A stretch of 64,000 nt of DNA, from assembly GCA_025362575.1 (NCBI GenBank), contig JANYIQ010000237.1, positions 1 through 64,000 on the forward strand, read 5' to 3'. This document shows positions 47,438 through 55,657 of the stretch, piece by piece. The notes beneath the pieces were generated by a model. It did no database searches and was not told where the DNA came from. It was given only the letters and a program-made list of their open reading frames with translations. Made by a program: the position numbers and the translations under genes. This DNA comes from Bacteroidia bacterium. Its GTDB lineage: Bacteria; Bacteroidota; Bacteroidia; B-17B0; Aurantibacillaceae. Within the stretch, counting starts at the first letter, position 1. Every line of letters begins with the position of its first letter.

Positions 47438-48031
47438 CTACAACTCCAACTGTTTTGGAAGCAACTGAAAAGTTAGTCTGTGCAAGGGCGTAGTTCCATG
47501 ATCTCTAATTCCTTGTCGGTGCATTTTGGTAGGATAACCCATGTTTTTCTCCCAACCATAATTCGGGTATTTTTTAGCTGCTTCGAGCATAAAATCGTCA
47601 CGATAGGTCTTTGCTAAAATACTTGCTGCGGCAATACTCAAAAATTTTGCATCGCCTTTTATAATGCATTGATGTGGAATGTTTGGGTAAACTTTAAAGC
47701 GGTTGCCGTCGATCAATAATAATTCCGGCCGAACTTTTAATTGATCTACTGCGCGATGCATCGCTAAAAAAGAAGATTGCAAAATATTTATTTCATCTAT
47801 TTCGATATTCGAAACTTGTGCTACTGCAAAAGCAATTGCTTCCTTTTCGATAATGGGCCGCAGATCATAGCGATCACTTTCTTTTAATTGTTTGCTATCG
47901 TTGAGTAATTTATTCTTAAAGTTCTTTGGCAAAATAACAGCGGCGGCAAAAACCGGGCCGGCCAGGCAGCCACGCCCTGCTTCATCGCAGCCAGCTTCAA
48001 TTAAAGTTTTATTATAGTATTGTTTTAGCAT
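47438..48031 (-). CDS. rnhB: Ribonuclease HII
   Basis: 197 residues. The active-site start [14 protein letters not shown] (Asp16, Glu17), LLIDGNRF with the third acid and [17 protein letters not shown] with the fourth are all present. It cuts the RNA strand of RNA-DNA hybrids and removes single ribonucleotides from DNA. It lies between the palindromic element and a short CCCTTCTC hairpin that separates it from the upstream peroxiredoxin gene. Confidence 0.95.
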   Translation of the reverse strand: MLKQYYNKTLIEAGCDEAGRGCLAGPVFAAAVILPKNFKNKLLNDSKQLKESDRYDLRPIIEKEAIAFAVAQVSNIEIDEINILQSSFLAMHRAVDQLKVRPELLLIDGNRFKVYPNIPHQCIIKGDAKFLSIAAASILAKTYRDDFMLEAAKKYPNYGWEKNMGYPTKMHRQGIRDHGTTPLHRLTFQLLPKQLEL

Positions 48032-48047
48032 TGAGCCTCATCCCCTA

Positions 48048-48068
48048 CCCTTCTCCAAAGGAGAAGGG
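48048..48068. repeat. Palindromic intergenic unit (CCCTTCTC/GAGAAGGG)
   Basis: Eight-base arms at 48048-48055 and 48061-48068 form a hairpin between two same-strand genes. It belongs to the same family as 324-344. Confidence 0.6.
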
Positions 48069-48082
48069 AGTACATTCAGTTT

Positions 48083-48553
48083 CTAATTTAATTTCTCTAA
48101 ACAAGCTTTTATGTTTTCGTAATTGGGTTGCTCGCCGGCGTTCTCTAAAACTTCGGTGTATTGTATTTTTCCTTCTTTATCAATAACGAATGCTGAGCGT
48201 TTGCTTACGCCCTTTGTTCCGAAAATAAAATCTGCATACAAAGAGTCGTATGCTTCAGAAACGGTTTTATTAAAGTCGGATAGCAATTCGAAATTTAGAT
48301 TCTGTGCTTCTTTGTATTTTATCATACTAAAAACCGAATCGTTGGAGATCCCGAAAATAACTGCGTTCAAATCATTGTATACTGCAATATCATCGCGCAT
48401 TTTGCAAAGCTCGGCAGTGCAGGTTCCCGAAAAGGCAAAAGGAAAGAACAAAAGGATGACATTCGTGCCTTTTTGTTCCGAAAGGGAAACTTCCTTTTTT
48501 TGGGTGTTAAACAGCTTAAAATCAGGGGCTAAATCGCCAATTTGGATGCTCAT
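48083..48553 (-). CDS. Peroxiredoxin (AhpE/BCP-like, thioredoxin fold)
   Basis: 156 residues from the ATG at 48553; the frame is open 21 codons further but the fold starts at IQIGDLAPDFKLF. The peroxidatic cysteine sits in FPFAFSGTCTAELC (PxxxTxxC), and a second cysteine lies five residues later. It reduces hydroperoxides in the cytosol. It is divergently arranged with a second, typical two-cysteine peroxiredoxin at 48671, which makes a compact oxidative-stress locus. Confidence 0.88.
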   Translation of the reverse strand: MSIQIGDLAPDFKLFNTQKKEVSLSEQKGTNVILLFFPFAFSGTCTAELCKMRDDIAVYNDLNAVIFGISNDSVFSMIKYKEAQNLNFELLSDFNKTVSEAYDSLYADFIFGTKGVSKRSAFVIDKEGKIQYTEVLENAGEQPNYENIKACLEKLN

Positions 48554-48625
48554 ATCAGGGTTTTTTGTTAGTGTATTGTTTGTTAAACTTTGGTAATGAA
48601 ATTCACTTATAAACAAAGTAAATCA

Positions 48626-48633
48626 TAATTTTG
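48626..48633 (+). promoter_or_regulatory. -7 promoter element for the 48671 peroxiredoxin
   Basis: TAATTTTG fits TAnnTTTG and lies 37 bases before the ATG, an appropriate place for a Bacteroidota primary-sigma promoter. A -33 TTG at ideal spacing was not evident. Confidence 0.45.
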
Positions 48634-48670
48634 TACCTCACTAATTCATTAACACTAAAACTATAAAAAT

Positions 48671-49303
48671 ATGTCAACACTTGTAGGAAAAAAAGCACCG
48701 AGCTTCAAAGCAAAAGCGGTAGATAAAGGCGGAGAAATATTAAATGATTTTTCTTTAGACCAATATGTAGGAAAAAAATATGTGATCTTCTTTTTTTACC
48801 CAAAAGATTTCACGTTTGTTTGTCCGACTGAATTACATGCTTTTCAGGAAAAACTTGCTGAATTCGAAAAACGTAATGTACAGTTAGTGGCTTGCAGCAC
48901 CGATACAGAACAAAGTCACTGGGGTTGGTTACAAATGGATAAAGCAGCAGGTGGTATCAAAGGAATTACTTACCCGATAGTTGCCGACACTAACAAAACC
49001 ATTTCAATTGCTTATGGTTGTTTAAATGGCGAGTATGATGTAACTGATAATGGCGAATTTATTGCGAGCAGCGAAATGATCGCTTACCGCGCCTTATATT
49101 TAATTGATAAAGCCGGGAATGTTCGTCACCAATTAGTGAACGATCTTCCATTAGGCCGTAACGTTGATGAAGCTTTACGTGTTGTTGATGCTTTACAATT
49201 TAACGAAGAGAACGGTGAAGTTTGTCCTGCCAACTGGGTAAAAGGTAAAGAAGGCATGAAGGCTGATCACAAAGGTGTGGCAAGCTATTTGGCGAAGAAC
49301 TAA
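48671..49303 (+). CDS. Typical 2-Cys peroxiredoxin (AhpC/Prx1 type)
   Basis: 210 residues. Peroxidatic Cys51 lies in DFTFVCPTELHAF, the resolving cysteine in GEVCPANWVKG near residue 175, and the GGIKGITYPIVADTN block is conserved. It reduces hydrogen peroxide and organic peroxides as a dimer, recycled by thioredoxin or AhpF. A strong terminator follows. Monocistronic, divergent from the AhpE-like gene. Confidence 0.93.
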   Translation: MSTLVGKKAPSFKAKAVDKGGEILNDFSLDQYVGKKYVIFFFYPKDFTFVCPTELHAFQEKLAEFEKRNVQLVACSTDTEQSHWGWLQMDKAAGGIKGITYPIVADTNKTISIAYGCLNGEYDVTDNGEFIASSEMIAYRALYLIDKAGNVRHQLVNDLPLGRNVDEALRVVDALQFNEENGEVCPANWVKGKEGMKADHKGVASYLAKN

Positions 49304-49322
49304 TTTCAAATTCAACTTTATT

Positions 49323-49358
49323 AAAAACCCCGTTTCATTAAAAATGAACGGGGTTTTT
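49323..49358 (+). terminator. Rho-independent terminator after the peroxiredoxin
   Basis: AAAAACCCCGTTTCATT pairs with ATGAACGGGGTTTTT across an AAAA loop; the stem is GC-rich and flanked by A- and T-runs, so it could work in both directions. It ends the conserved chromosomal part before the cassette-like region. Confidence 0.88.
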
Positions 49359-49459
49359 GTTTATATTTAACTTATGATTGGCGGACAAATAATTACAATT
49401 GAGCACTAATGATCAGATGTTCGCTTATAAGGTAGTTAGGCACAATAAATTAGACAGAC

Positions 49460-50194
49460 ATGAACTTTAAGACAATTTCTGGGACAATAATGATCTTCTT
49501 CCTTTTCTCTTGTGCACCGCAAGACGACGGTGCTCTACCAAATGGCATGGTACCAGGCCGAATTATTACTGATAAATCTACTTATACTACAAGTAGCATT
49601 ACCTCGACAATTGTCGTTCCGACAAATTTGCCAGCCTACGAAAAAAGAATAGCAAACTTTGTAAACTGCAAGTTTATTCCGTCGGACAAAAACAATGAAA
49701 AGAAGTATAACAGCAATCATTTTGTAATTGACTTATTTATTAAAAACCCTTCTTCGCTTCAAGGTCAACAAGAATATAATATTGTTGTTGTTGATCAAAC
49801 AATTAAATTTAGTTGCATGAGCTCAATTCCACCGACTTGCGACTTTAAAACTTCTCGTAATTTATCAAAAGAAGAATTAGCTGACATTAAAAAATTATTA
49901 GACTTTAGTGATTTAAAACAGGAGAAGGCTGAAATTCCATTTGAAAACACAAAAGGTATTTTTTACCGCGAATATTTATTCGTTAAAAATAAAGAGAAGA
50001 TAATTAATGGTGGCAGACTTTCGCCAATGACAACAGACGGCGCTTTCGCTGACTTACAAATAAGCTCTGATAAAGTTGATAAAGACCTCCGTGACTACTC
50101 AGCCAGTTTTAAAGGTAACCCTGACTCTTTAATAAAAGCGCTAAAAACATATGCTAAGTTTGACAGTATTATGTACGTCTATTTCCCAGGTTGA
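49460..50194 (+). CDS. Uncharacterised lipoprotein in cassette 1
   Basis: 244 residues. The signal ends with lipobox LFSC followed by APQDDG, so it is lipid-anchored. The body is rich in lysine and serine with no recognised domain. A CMSS...TCDF cysteine pair lies near the middle and KFDSIMYVYFPG closes the protein. The ATG at 49460 is 16 bases after the left cassette boundary, and the stop is 6 bases before the attC-like site, the tight packing expected of an integron cassette. Function unknown. Confidence 0.7.
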   Translation: MNFKTISGTIMIFFLFSCAPQDDGALPNGMVPGRIITDKSTYTTSSITSTIVVPTNLPAYEKRIANFVNCKFIPSDKNNEKKYNSNHFVIDLFIKNPSSLQGQQEYNIVVVDQTIKFSCMSSIPPTCDFKTSRNLSKEELADIKKLLDFSDLKQEKAEIPFENTKGIFYREYLFVKNKEKIINGGRLSPMTTDGAFADLQISSDKVDKDLRDYSASFKGNPDSLIKALKTYAKFDSIMYVYFPG

Positions 50195-50200
50195 ATTTAC

Positions 50201-50402
50201 TGTGCCTAACACCAAATTCGCGTCAGCGGGCGGACGTCGAAGTTTTTTGCTTATAATTTGCCCGCCTGCGGCGGAATGTTTATTTTTACTATAAGCAAAA
50301 AAAGAGGCAGCGGTGAGCAATTAATTTTGTTTGGTCGGTTTAGACACAGGAATGTTCCAAAGCCCGCCGAACGCAAATTCGGAAACCGTTAGCAGTAAGT
50401 GG
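50201..50402. other. attC-like recombination site
   Basis: The left arm TTTACTGTGCCTAACACC...AAATTCGCGTCAGCGGGC (50196-50230) and the right arm GCCCGCCGAACGCAAATT...GTTAGCAGTAA (50362-50398) are imperfectly complementary with unpaired bases, as in attC sites. Inside, a perfect 13-bp inverted repeat TTTTTTGCTTATA/TATAAGCAAAAAA (50233-50245, 50290-50302) encloses a CCCGCC/GGCGG stem. Its length (about 200 bp) is longer than most described attC sites. Confidence 0.5.
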
Positions 50403-50450
50403 CCGGACAAATATTTAGGTAGATAAAAATATCGCTTGAAAAGAGGGATT

Positions 50451-51161
50451 ATGACAAAAATAATATTTTCAACCTTAATTTGCTTTTGGTTATTAGTGAG
50501 CTGTAACAACAAAGTTGGCAATGAAAATAATATTCCTGAAAATAAGGCTGCCAATCAAAGCGACACGCTAGACGACAAGGTTGCTAGGGAAATTAAGGCG
50601 ATATTTAGGGCAGAAACTTGTAAAATTACCCGCGACGCAGAAGGAGTTATTATAAAAAGCCTTTTTACGGAGCAATCTTTTATTGAGGAAGATGCCTCCG
50701 TGATAGCTTTTGCATTTTATCGATTATCGCAGAGTTATAAATTAAAACCTTATGATTTAATTAAAGTTGTATTAAAAGATAATTATGGAACTGAGTACAG
50801 GTTTGGTTTTCGTGACTTTAAGGAAAAAGCGGAGTGCTTTGAAACAGTAGAAAAAATAGGATCGCTATTATTCAATAGAAAATACTCCGAATTAAAAAAA
50901 TATATGGACTTATCACAGAGTGATGGAGGATTTGATCGGGCTATAAAAATGTTTAAAAAAACTGATTCTGTTTCTGGCAAAATAGACAACTTCGCAGTTA
51001 TTTCAATCCAGTTTGCCAATACTATAACTAGAATCAACGCGAAAGCAAGTCACGCCAGTAATTACTCAACATATTATTCTTTTGGCTTTAACAAAAAGAC
51101 AAATAAACTTCAATACGTTGATGTAAATGATTCGAATCCAAATAAAGGAATATACAAATAA
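50451..51161 (+). CDS. Uncharacterised lipoprotein in cassette 2
   Basis: 236 residues from the ATG at 50451; the longer frame would need TTG at 50436. The lipobox is LVSC after a hydrophobic leader, followed by an asparagine- and aspartate-rich linker. The rest is lysine-rich alpha/beta sequence with no family recognised; FGFRDFKEKAECFETVEKIG and a late YSTYYSFGFNKKTNKLQYVDV are the main blocks. The late block shows weak resemblance to DUF-type stress lipoproteins, but I make no assignment. It is bounded by cassette ends at 50388 and 51205. Confidence 0.7.
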   Translation: MTKIIFSTLICFWLLVSCNNKVGNENNIPENKAANQSDTLDDKVAREIKAIFRAETCKITRDAEGVIIKSLFTEQSFIEEDASVIAFAFYRLSQSYKLKPYDLIKVVLKDNYGTEYRFGFRDFKEKAECFETVEKIGSLLFNRKYSELKKYMDLSQSDGGFDRAIKMFKKTDSVSGKIDNFAVISIQFANTITRINAKASHASNYSTYYSFGFNKKTNKLQYVDVNDSNPNKGIYK

Positions 51162-51251
51162 GGCAGACCAGCGGGACGTAACTATGTGTCGCCACCTTCT
51201 GCTAAAACATGGTTGACCCAATCTTTTATTTATATTTAAAAACAAACACCT

Positions 51252-51509
51252 ATGTCAAAAACAATGTGTCAGAGTTGCGGAATGCCTTTAAAGAAAGATC
51301 CTAATGGAGGAAGTACGAATGCAGACGGATCAAAGAATGATAAGTATTGCAGTTATTGCTACGATAAAGGTGATTTTAGATGGAAGGGCGATAAGGTTGA
51401 TGACTTTCAGGAATTTTGCAGAAAGATGATGATCGAAAGTGGCCATAACAGATTCATGGCCTGGTTGTTTACAAGGGGAATGGGAAGATTGGAAAGATGG
51501 AAAAAATAA
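51252..51509 (+). CDS. Putative zinc-ribbon domain protein
   Basis: 85 residues. MCQSCGMPLKKDP starts a treble-clef-like zinc ribbon and YCSYCYDKGDF completes it, giving two CxxC pairs; the remainder (VDDFQEFCRKMM) is a short amphipathic helix. This matches the zf-ribbon_2-like small proteins of Bacteroidota and Firmicutes. It lies just outside the right boundary of the cassette-like region. Function unknown. Confidence 0.82.
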   Translation: MSKTMCQSCGMPLKKDPNGGSTNADGSKNDKYCSYCYDKGDFRWKGDKVDDFQEFCRKMMIESGHNRFMAWLFTRGMGRLERWKK

Positions 51510-51516
51510 TTTTATT

Positions 51517-51630
51517 CTATCTCAATAAAAAAACCACCCCTGCAAAAAATATTATTCCGATACCGTATCGTAATATTTCGTTTACAAATATATTCATCTG
51601 TTGTTTTTCTGAGAATAATCTATTCGACAT
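51517..51630 (-). CDS. Possible 37-residue small membrane protein
   Basis: A short frame starts at an ATG (51630) with an N-terminal polar segment MSNRLFSEKQQMN and one hydrophobic helix (GIGIIFFAGVVFLL) ending in arginine. It lies directly downstream of the PhoX-like gene's terminator and on the same strand. Positive-outside asymmetry and a single helix fit a small membrane peptide, but there is no homology or expression evidence. Confidence 0.3.
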   Translation of the reverse strand: MSNRLFSEKQQMNIFVNEILRYGIGIIFFAGVVFLLR

Positions 51631-51643
51631 CGTTTTATTGATT

Positions 51644-51679
51644 TAAAAAAAACCGGACGCGCTTAATGACACGTCCGGT
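51644..51679 (-). terminator. Rho-independent terminator after the PhoX-like gene
   Basis: Read on the minus strand, ACCGGACG (51679-51672) pairs with CGTCCGGT (51659-51652) over a 12-base loop and is followed by eight T. It starts 21 bases after the stop codon. Confidence 0.9.
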
Positions 51680-51699
51680 AACAACTCATCCTCACAAAA

Positions 51700-53412
51700 T
51701 TAATGCTCTATAACTAACTTAATGTTGTTTGCATTTTCTCCTACAATAACATTAACAAAATATAATCCATTTTTCAATTCGCTCGTGTTTAATTTGATCG
51801 ATTGATCACCACGCTCAAGATCTTTTTCAATGATTGAAGAAACAGTTTTTCCAAGTATATCAACTAGTTTTACAATAACATGTTCATTCTTTTCAAGAAC
51901 AATTTTTAAAGTAGATTCATCATTTGTTGGATTTGGGAATAGCCTAACAATTGATTCTTTCTCATCCGATTGCTTGATGCCTGAAACAAGAGTAGGATAA
52001 TCCAATAACATTAATTGTCCACCTTCAACAACTCCTCCCCCAATGGCATAATGCGCCTGATCAACAAATAAAAATTTACCGGGGCCAAGTATAGATGATA
52101 CATCAATTATTCCTGAGGTTTCTTCATCCTGCGTAAGAAAAGATGGGCCCGCTGTAACAAAGCGAACCGAATCGTGATAAGCTATAGGCGTTAGAACATC
52201 GGTAGCAATATTGTATTTGAACATTCTTCCATTGTGGATCTGATTTCCTACATCTTCTTGAAGTAAAGCATATCCATTTGCAACGCATAAATTATCCAGC
52301 ATTTTTTGTCCTTCGGTACCATCCAATACAGCAGTAATTGTTCCCCCTAACTGAGGGTTCGCAATATTCGTAAAACTTAATTTCCACAAACGGCTTGGAC
52401 TTGTAAAAGCATTTGTGGTATTAAAATAAAAATCGTTTGGATTTGAGGGATCCCAAGCGCCGTCTTCAGGTCTTAAAAATGTGGTTACCCCCGCAGCATT
52501 GCTGTTCGCGTTCAGAGTAGCGCCATTAATGCTTTGTACAATTCCTAAATTTACTAACGAGAACGATGTTCCTGCAGTAGGAATTGAAGTGCTTGTTTCG
52601 GCCGACATTCCGTTCACTTTTACGCCGAATAATTTTCCTCCGCTTAAACCGGCTTTCTGAATTTCATTTCCTGAATTAGTTTTTGTTCCAATATAAAAGT
52701 ACACTTGGCCGGGAGTTTGATCGTCCATTCCTCCTACAATAGTTGTATCACTCATGAACGGACAAGCCACTTGATTTTCTTTAGAATACTTGCCAAGGTA
52801 TGGCAATTCCCAACTGGTGCCTGCATTTGGCCCTGTCGCAATATGAGCTACCGCGCGACCTTCATCGCCAGATTCTTCTCCATTCATGAAAATACGTTCC
52901 TGCGTTCCTTTTCCGGTAACAGTATTATAAAATGCCGAAACAGGAGGAAGGTCTGCAGAACAAAATCTGTTAAAGGCTGCGAGTGTTGAAGTATTGGAGG
53001 AATTATATAAAGTGTAGGAAGTTCCGTTCCACAAATTCACATTTTGCATAAGATCAGATCCGCTTACAACCGACAAATTTGATTTATTAATTATCCATTT
53101 GGAAACGAAAGCACCGATCGATCCATGTGCCCTTATAGCACCAACCGTGTTTCCTAATTCGTGATTCATCAATACTGTAAAAGTACCTCCACCATTATCG
53201 TAGGCGCCAAGACCATCAGGTATACCGCACATGGTGTAGGTTCCTATAATATTAGTGGCGGTTAGAATTGATGTGATGGTTGCACCCGGAACGCTTGGTT
53301 TAACGTATGGCGATTGGGAAGAACTGGGGCCCGTTAAGGTTAGTTGTGCATTCAAGCTAATGGTTTGTGAAAGGCAAAAGCCGATCAAAGCAGATTGTAA
53401 TGTTTTTTTCAT
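51700..53412 (-). CDS. Secreted PhoX-like (DUF839) protein with T9SS sorting domain
   Basis: 570 residues. The signal peptide ends about SLNAQ, then a propeller-like body opens VKPSVPGATITSILTATNI and contains LMNHELGN and EESGDEGRAVAH, motifs shared with PhoX/DUF839 calcium- and iron-dependent alkaline phosphatases. GDE and NHE-type acidic residues are candidate metal ligands. The last about 80 residues are a T9SS sorting domain (VRLFPNPTNDESTL; NGLYFVNV). It is probably a surface phosphatase used in phosphate starvation, which fits the PhoB-like regulator and OprO/P porin nearby. Phosphatase activity is inferred. Confidence 0.75.
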   Translation of the reverse strand: MKKTLQSALIGFCLSQTISLNAQLTLTGPSSSQSPYVKPSVPGATITSILTATNIIGTYTMCGIPDGLGAYDNGGGTFTVLMNHELGNTVGAIRAHGSIGAFVSKWIINKSNLSVVSGSDLMQNVNLWNGTSYTLYNSSNTSTLAAFNRFCSADLPPVSAFYNTVTGKGTQERIFMNGEESGDEGRAVAHIATGPNAGTSWELPYLGKYSKENQVACPFMSDTTIVGGMDDQTPGQVYFYIGTKTNSGNEIQKAGLSGGKLFGVKVNGMSAETSTSIPTAGTSFSLVNLGIVQSINGATLNANSNAAGVTTFLRPEDGAWDPSNPNDFYFNTTNAFTSPSRLWKLSFTNIANPQLGGTITAVLDGTEGQKMLDNLCVANGYALLQEDVGNQIHNGRMFKYNIATDVLTPIAYHDSVRFVTAGPSFLTQDEETSGIIDVSSILGPGKFLFVDQAHYAIGGGVVEGGQLMLLDYPTLVSGIKQSDEKESIVRLFPNPTNDESTLKIVLEKNEHVIVKLVDILGKTVSSIIEKDLERGDQSIKLNTSELKNGLYFVNVIVGENANNIKLVIEH

Positions 53413-53619
53413 AGTTTAAATTTTAGAATTTATTTCACAAAACTAACAACGATAAAAACAGAACTCATTTTGAAAACATTATGAAATATTTACTGTTGAA
53501 TCTCTTTAAAGTAAATTGTGTGGTTAAACCTAAACGCAAAAAGTATACTTAAGTCAACAAGTTTAAGGTGATCGGAAAATTCTGCTTGAGGGGAATCGAT
53601 TTGAATGATCAAAGACAAA

Positions 53620-54021
53620 TTAATTGTTAAGCTTTCCTTGTTGCACCCAACTGGCTATTATTTTGATAGTGCAAGAATCTAAACTTCCGGTAGGGGGCAT
53701 TTGCAAATAACTGCCGTTACCATTCAAACATCCAACCAACTGCCCACTGTTAGCGTATAAAACAAGGTTGGGATAATTATATAATTTGATGCCGGTAGAC
53801 GCATCGTGACAACTAACACATTTCAAATTTATTATCGGTTGAATTTGCGTGCTGTATGAAACAACAGAAAGATCGCCACATTCTGAAATAACAACAGTAT
53901 TTGAATTCCCTGAAATTGGTTTAGGAAGTTTTCCAATGTCGTGTTTGCAACTAACAAAAAGAAACATCAAGAATGCTAATTGAAAATGGATCCTGTTTTT
54001 ATAAAAATATTTCAGTTCCAT
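53620..54021 (-). CDS. Small mono-heme c-type lipoprotein, copy 1
   Basis: 133 residues with a membrane leader ending FVSC (lipobox). One heme c site is visible as CVSCH, and a late QMPPTGSL segment provides a candidate axial methionine. The layout IQPIINLKCVSCH...MPP...SWVQQGK aligns with the protein at 55147, including spacing, so the two are paralogues. Such planctomycete-type cytochrome domains occur in surface proteins of Bacteroidota. It lies between the PhoX-like gene and the response regulator on the same strand. Electron-transfer partner unknown. Confidence 0.75.
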   Translation of the reverse strand: MELKYFYKNRIHFQLAFLMFLFVSCKHDIGKLPKPISGNSNTVVISECGDLSVVSYSTQIQPIINLKCVSCHDASTGIKLYNYPNLVLYANSGQLVGCLNGNGSYLQMPPTGSLDSCTIKIIASWVQQGKLNN

Positions 54022-54038
54022 ATAATGAGATGTGATCT

Positions 54039-54725
54039 TTAAAACTCAAATTTGTATCCTACTCCTTTTACGGTCTTGATACAATCATCGCCAAGCTTCT
54101 CTCTTAGCTTACGAATGTGCACATCAATGGTTCTGTCGCCAACCACAACCTCTTCGCCCCAGATCTGATCCAAAATGAATTCGCGGGTAAATACTTTTCC
54201 TGGTTTTGAAACCAGAAGTTCAAGCAACTTAAATTCTTTCTTAGGCAAAACAGTTTCTTCACCGTTCTTGTAAACCATGTATTTTTCAAGATCGATCTTA
54301 ATGCTTCCGAAGTCTAAGACCTTTTCTGCTTTTAAGGCAGTTCCACCGGTTCTTCTTAATAAAGCCTTTATTCGACTTATGAAAACGCGAGGTTTGATAG
54401 GTTTTGTTATATAATCATCTGCGCCTGAATCAAAGCCTGCGATCTGTGTATAGTCTTCGCTTCGGGCACTTAAAAACACAATAAGAGAGTTTTTTAAGCT
54501 CTCGTTTTCCCTGATCAATCGGCAAGTTTCAATGCCATCCATTTCGGGCATCATTACATCGAGCACAATTAGATCAGGTTTATTTTTTTTTGCAAGATCA
54601 ATTCCATCATGACCATTCAAGGCAGTAAAAACTTCGTAGCCTTCTTTTTTCAAGTTGTAAGACAGAAAATTTAAAATGTCCTCTTCATCATCAACTAATA
54701 AAATCTTGTTCATTGTGTTTGCCAT
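54039..54725 (-). CDS. OmpR/PhoB-family response regulator
   Basis: 228 residues; an ATG four codons in (54713) is an equally likely start. The receiver domain has all canonical residues: VDDEED pocket, phosphoacceptor in LIVLDVMMPEMDG, FLSARS, and the lysine in YITKPIKP. The C-terminal winged helix (GEEVVVGDRTIDVHIRKLREKLG, VKGVGYKF) binds direct-repeat DNA. It resembles PhoB and sits 18 bases upstream of a cytochrome gene in a region rich in phosphate-associated genes. No histidine kinase is encoded beside it. An array of TTAACA-like repeats lies upstream at 54805-54832. Confidence 0.88.
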   Translation of the reverse strand: MANTMNKILLVDDEEDILNFLSYNLKKEGYEVFTALNGHDGIDLAKKNKPDLIVLDVMMPEMDGIETCRLIRENESLKNSLIVFLSARSEDYTQIAGFDSGADDYITKPIKPRVFISRIKALLRRTGGTALKAEKVLDFGSIKIDLEKYMVYKNGEETVLPKKEFKLLELLVSKPGKVFTREFILDQIWGEEVVVGDRTIDVHIRKLREKLGDDCIKTVKGVGYKFEF

Positions 54726-54804
54726 AATGTCAACGAATTTATGTCAAAAATGCGTTTACAATGTTAAATCAGTTTTAAATAAAACAGTGGATTTGATATT
54801 ATAT

Positions 54805-54832
54805 TTAACCTTATGTTAACATTAGAGTTAAG
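54805..54832. promoter_or_regulatory. PHO-box-like array between the response regulator and a small lipoprotein
   Basis: TTAACC (54805), TTAACA (54816) and GTTAAG (54827) recur at exactly 11-base spacing, the spacing of tandem PhoP/PhoB subsites. Because TTAA is self-complementary the array can be read in either direction. It could serve the regulator gene (minus) or the lipoprotein gene at 54882 (plus), or both. Confidence 0.5.
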
Positions 54833-54881
54833 ATCAACTTAAAAATAAGTTTTTCCTTTGCGGGGTATTTATGACTTTTCT

Positions 54882-55136
54882 ATGAAATTTGTTTTTAAAC
54901 TGAGTCTGTTTTGTTTGTTTCTATTTTCGATAACTACAAGTTGTGGTAAAAAGAAAAGAAAAGACTGGCAGTGTATTTGTCTTATAACGGACACTGCAAA
55001 CGTTTTAATTAATAATGGAAGCAAATTCATTGAAAGGTTCACAAAAAGCCAGGCTGATACCGCATGCAACAATTACGGCTCTTACTTACTGGGAAAAGGT
55101 AGCACAGTGACTTCTTACAGTTGTTCAATAAAATAA
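54882..55136 (+). CDS. Small secreted lipoprotein with paired cysteines
   Basis: 84 residues from the ATG at 54882; a TTG eight codons earlier is less likely. The leader is hydrophobic and ends TTSCGKKK (lipobox). The mature part contains WQCICLI, ADTACNNYGSYLLG and a final SYSCSIK, giving four cysteines that may pair. No family recognised. It is the only plus-strand gene in a minus-strand stretch and follows the 11-base-spaced repeats at 54805. Confidence 0.6.
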   Translation: MKFVFKLSLFCLFLFSITTSCGKKKRKDWQCICLITDTANVLINNGSKFIERFTKSQADTACNNYGSYLLGKGSTVTSYSCSIK

Positions 55137-55146
55137 TTCAGAGATC

Positions 55147-55569
55147 CTAGTTTTGTGGTGCGCCATCGGCGATCCACTTGTTAATTATTGCGATATCACA
55201 AACAGACAATTTTGAGGTTGGAGGCATTGGCAAAACGCCGGAGGTTTGATTAATGATGTGCATGAATTTAGACCCATAAATTCCGTTGGCCTGAAACTGA
55301 TAATTCAAATAATTTTTAAGTGAAGTGAAATTTTCAAGGTCTTGCCCGCCAAGATTCGTTGTAACTGCCGTTGAATGGCATGAGTAACAATTATTGCTTA
55401 AGATAGGAATTACGTTTTTTTGATAAGAAACAATTGTTGAATCACATCCACTAACAACAGACGTTGTATTTAAAGAGGTTTGTGGTAAAGGGAGCATTCC
55501 CTTCTTGTTGGTGCAGCCAAAAAAAGAAATCAGCAAGATCACAGCAATTATTTTCACCGATGGTTTCAT
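55147..55569 (-). CDS. Small mono-heme c-type lipoprotein, copy 2
   Basis: 140 residues. The leader ends in FFGC (lipobox). The heme site is CYSCH and the PMPPTSKLSVCDIAIINKWIADG segment matches the end of the 53620 protein (MPPTGSLDSCTIKIIASWVQQG). It follows the T9SS beta-helix gene on the same strand. The pair of paralogous cytochrome-like lipoproteins flanks the PhoB-like regulator. Role unknown. Confidence 0.75.
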   Translation of the reverse strand: MKPSVKIIAVILLISFFGCTNKKGMLPLPQTSLNTTSVVSGCDSTIVSYQKNVIPILSNNCYSCHSTAVTTNLGGQDLENFTSLKNYLNYQFQANGIYGSKFMHIINQTSGVLPMPPTSKLSVCDIAIINKWIADGAPQN

Positions 55570-55657
55570 AAGTGTTTAGGTTATTTAATACTCGATAATT
55601 CAAAAAACAAAGGCCAACCTCAAACAGATTGGCCTTTTAATTTATGTTACATATATT

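Larger units (their letters stand above)
49435..51208 (+). mobile_element. Putative integron-type cassette pair (attC-bearing, no integrase)
   Basis: Cassette 1 starts GTTAGGCACAATAAATT (49435) and its gene is followed by the reverse complement AATTTACTGTGCCTAAC (ending 50210), one mismatch in 17. Cassette 2 starts GTTAGCAGTAAGTGG (50388) and ends with CCACCTTCTGCTAA (51192-51205), 12 of 14 complementary. GTTRRRY/RYYYAAC ends that complement within each cassette are the hallmark of integron cassettes. No integrase gene is in the window, so this would be an orphan attC cluster. The assignment is from sequence alone. Confidence 0.5.
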
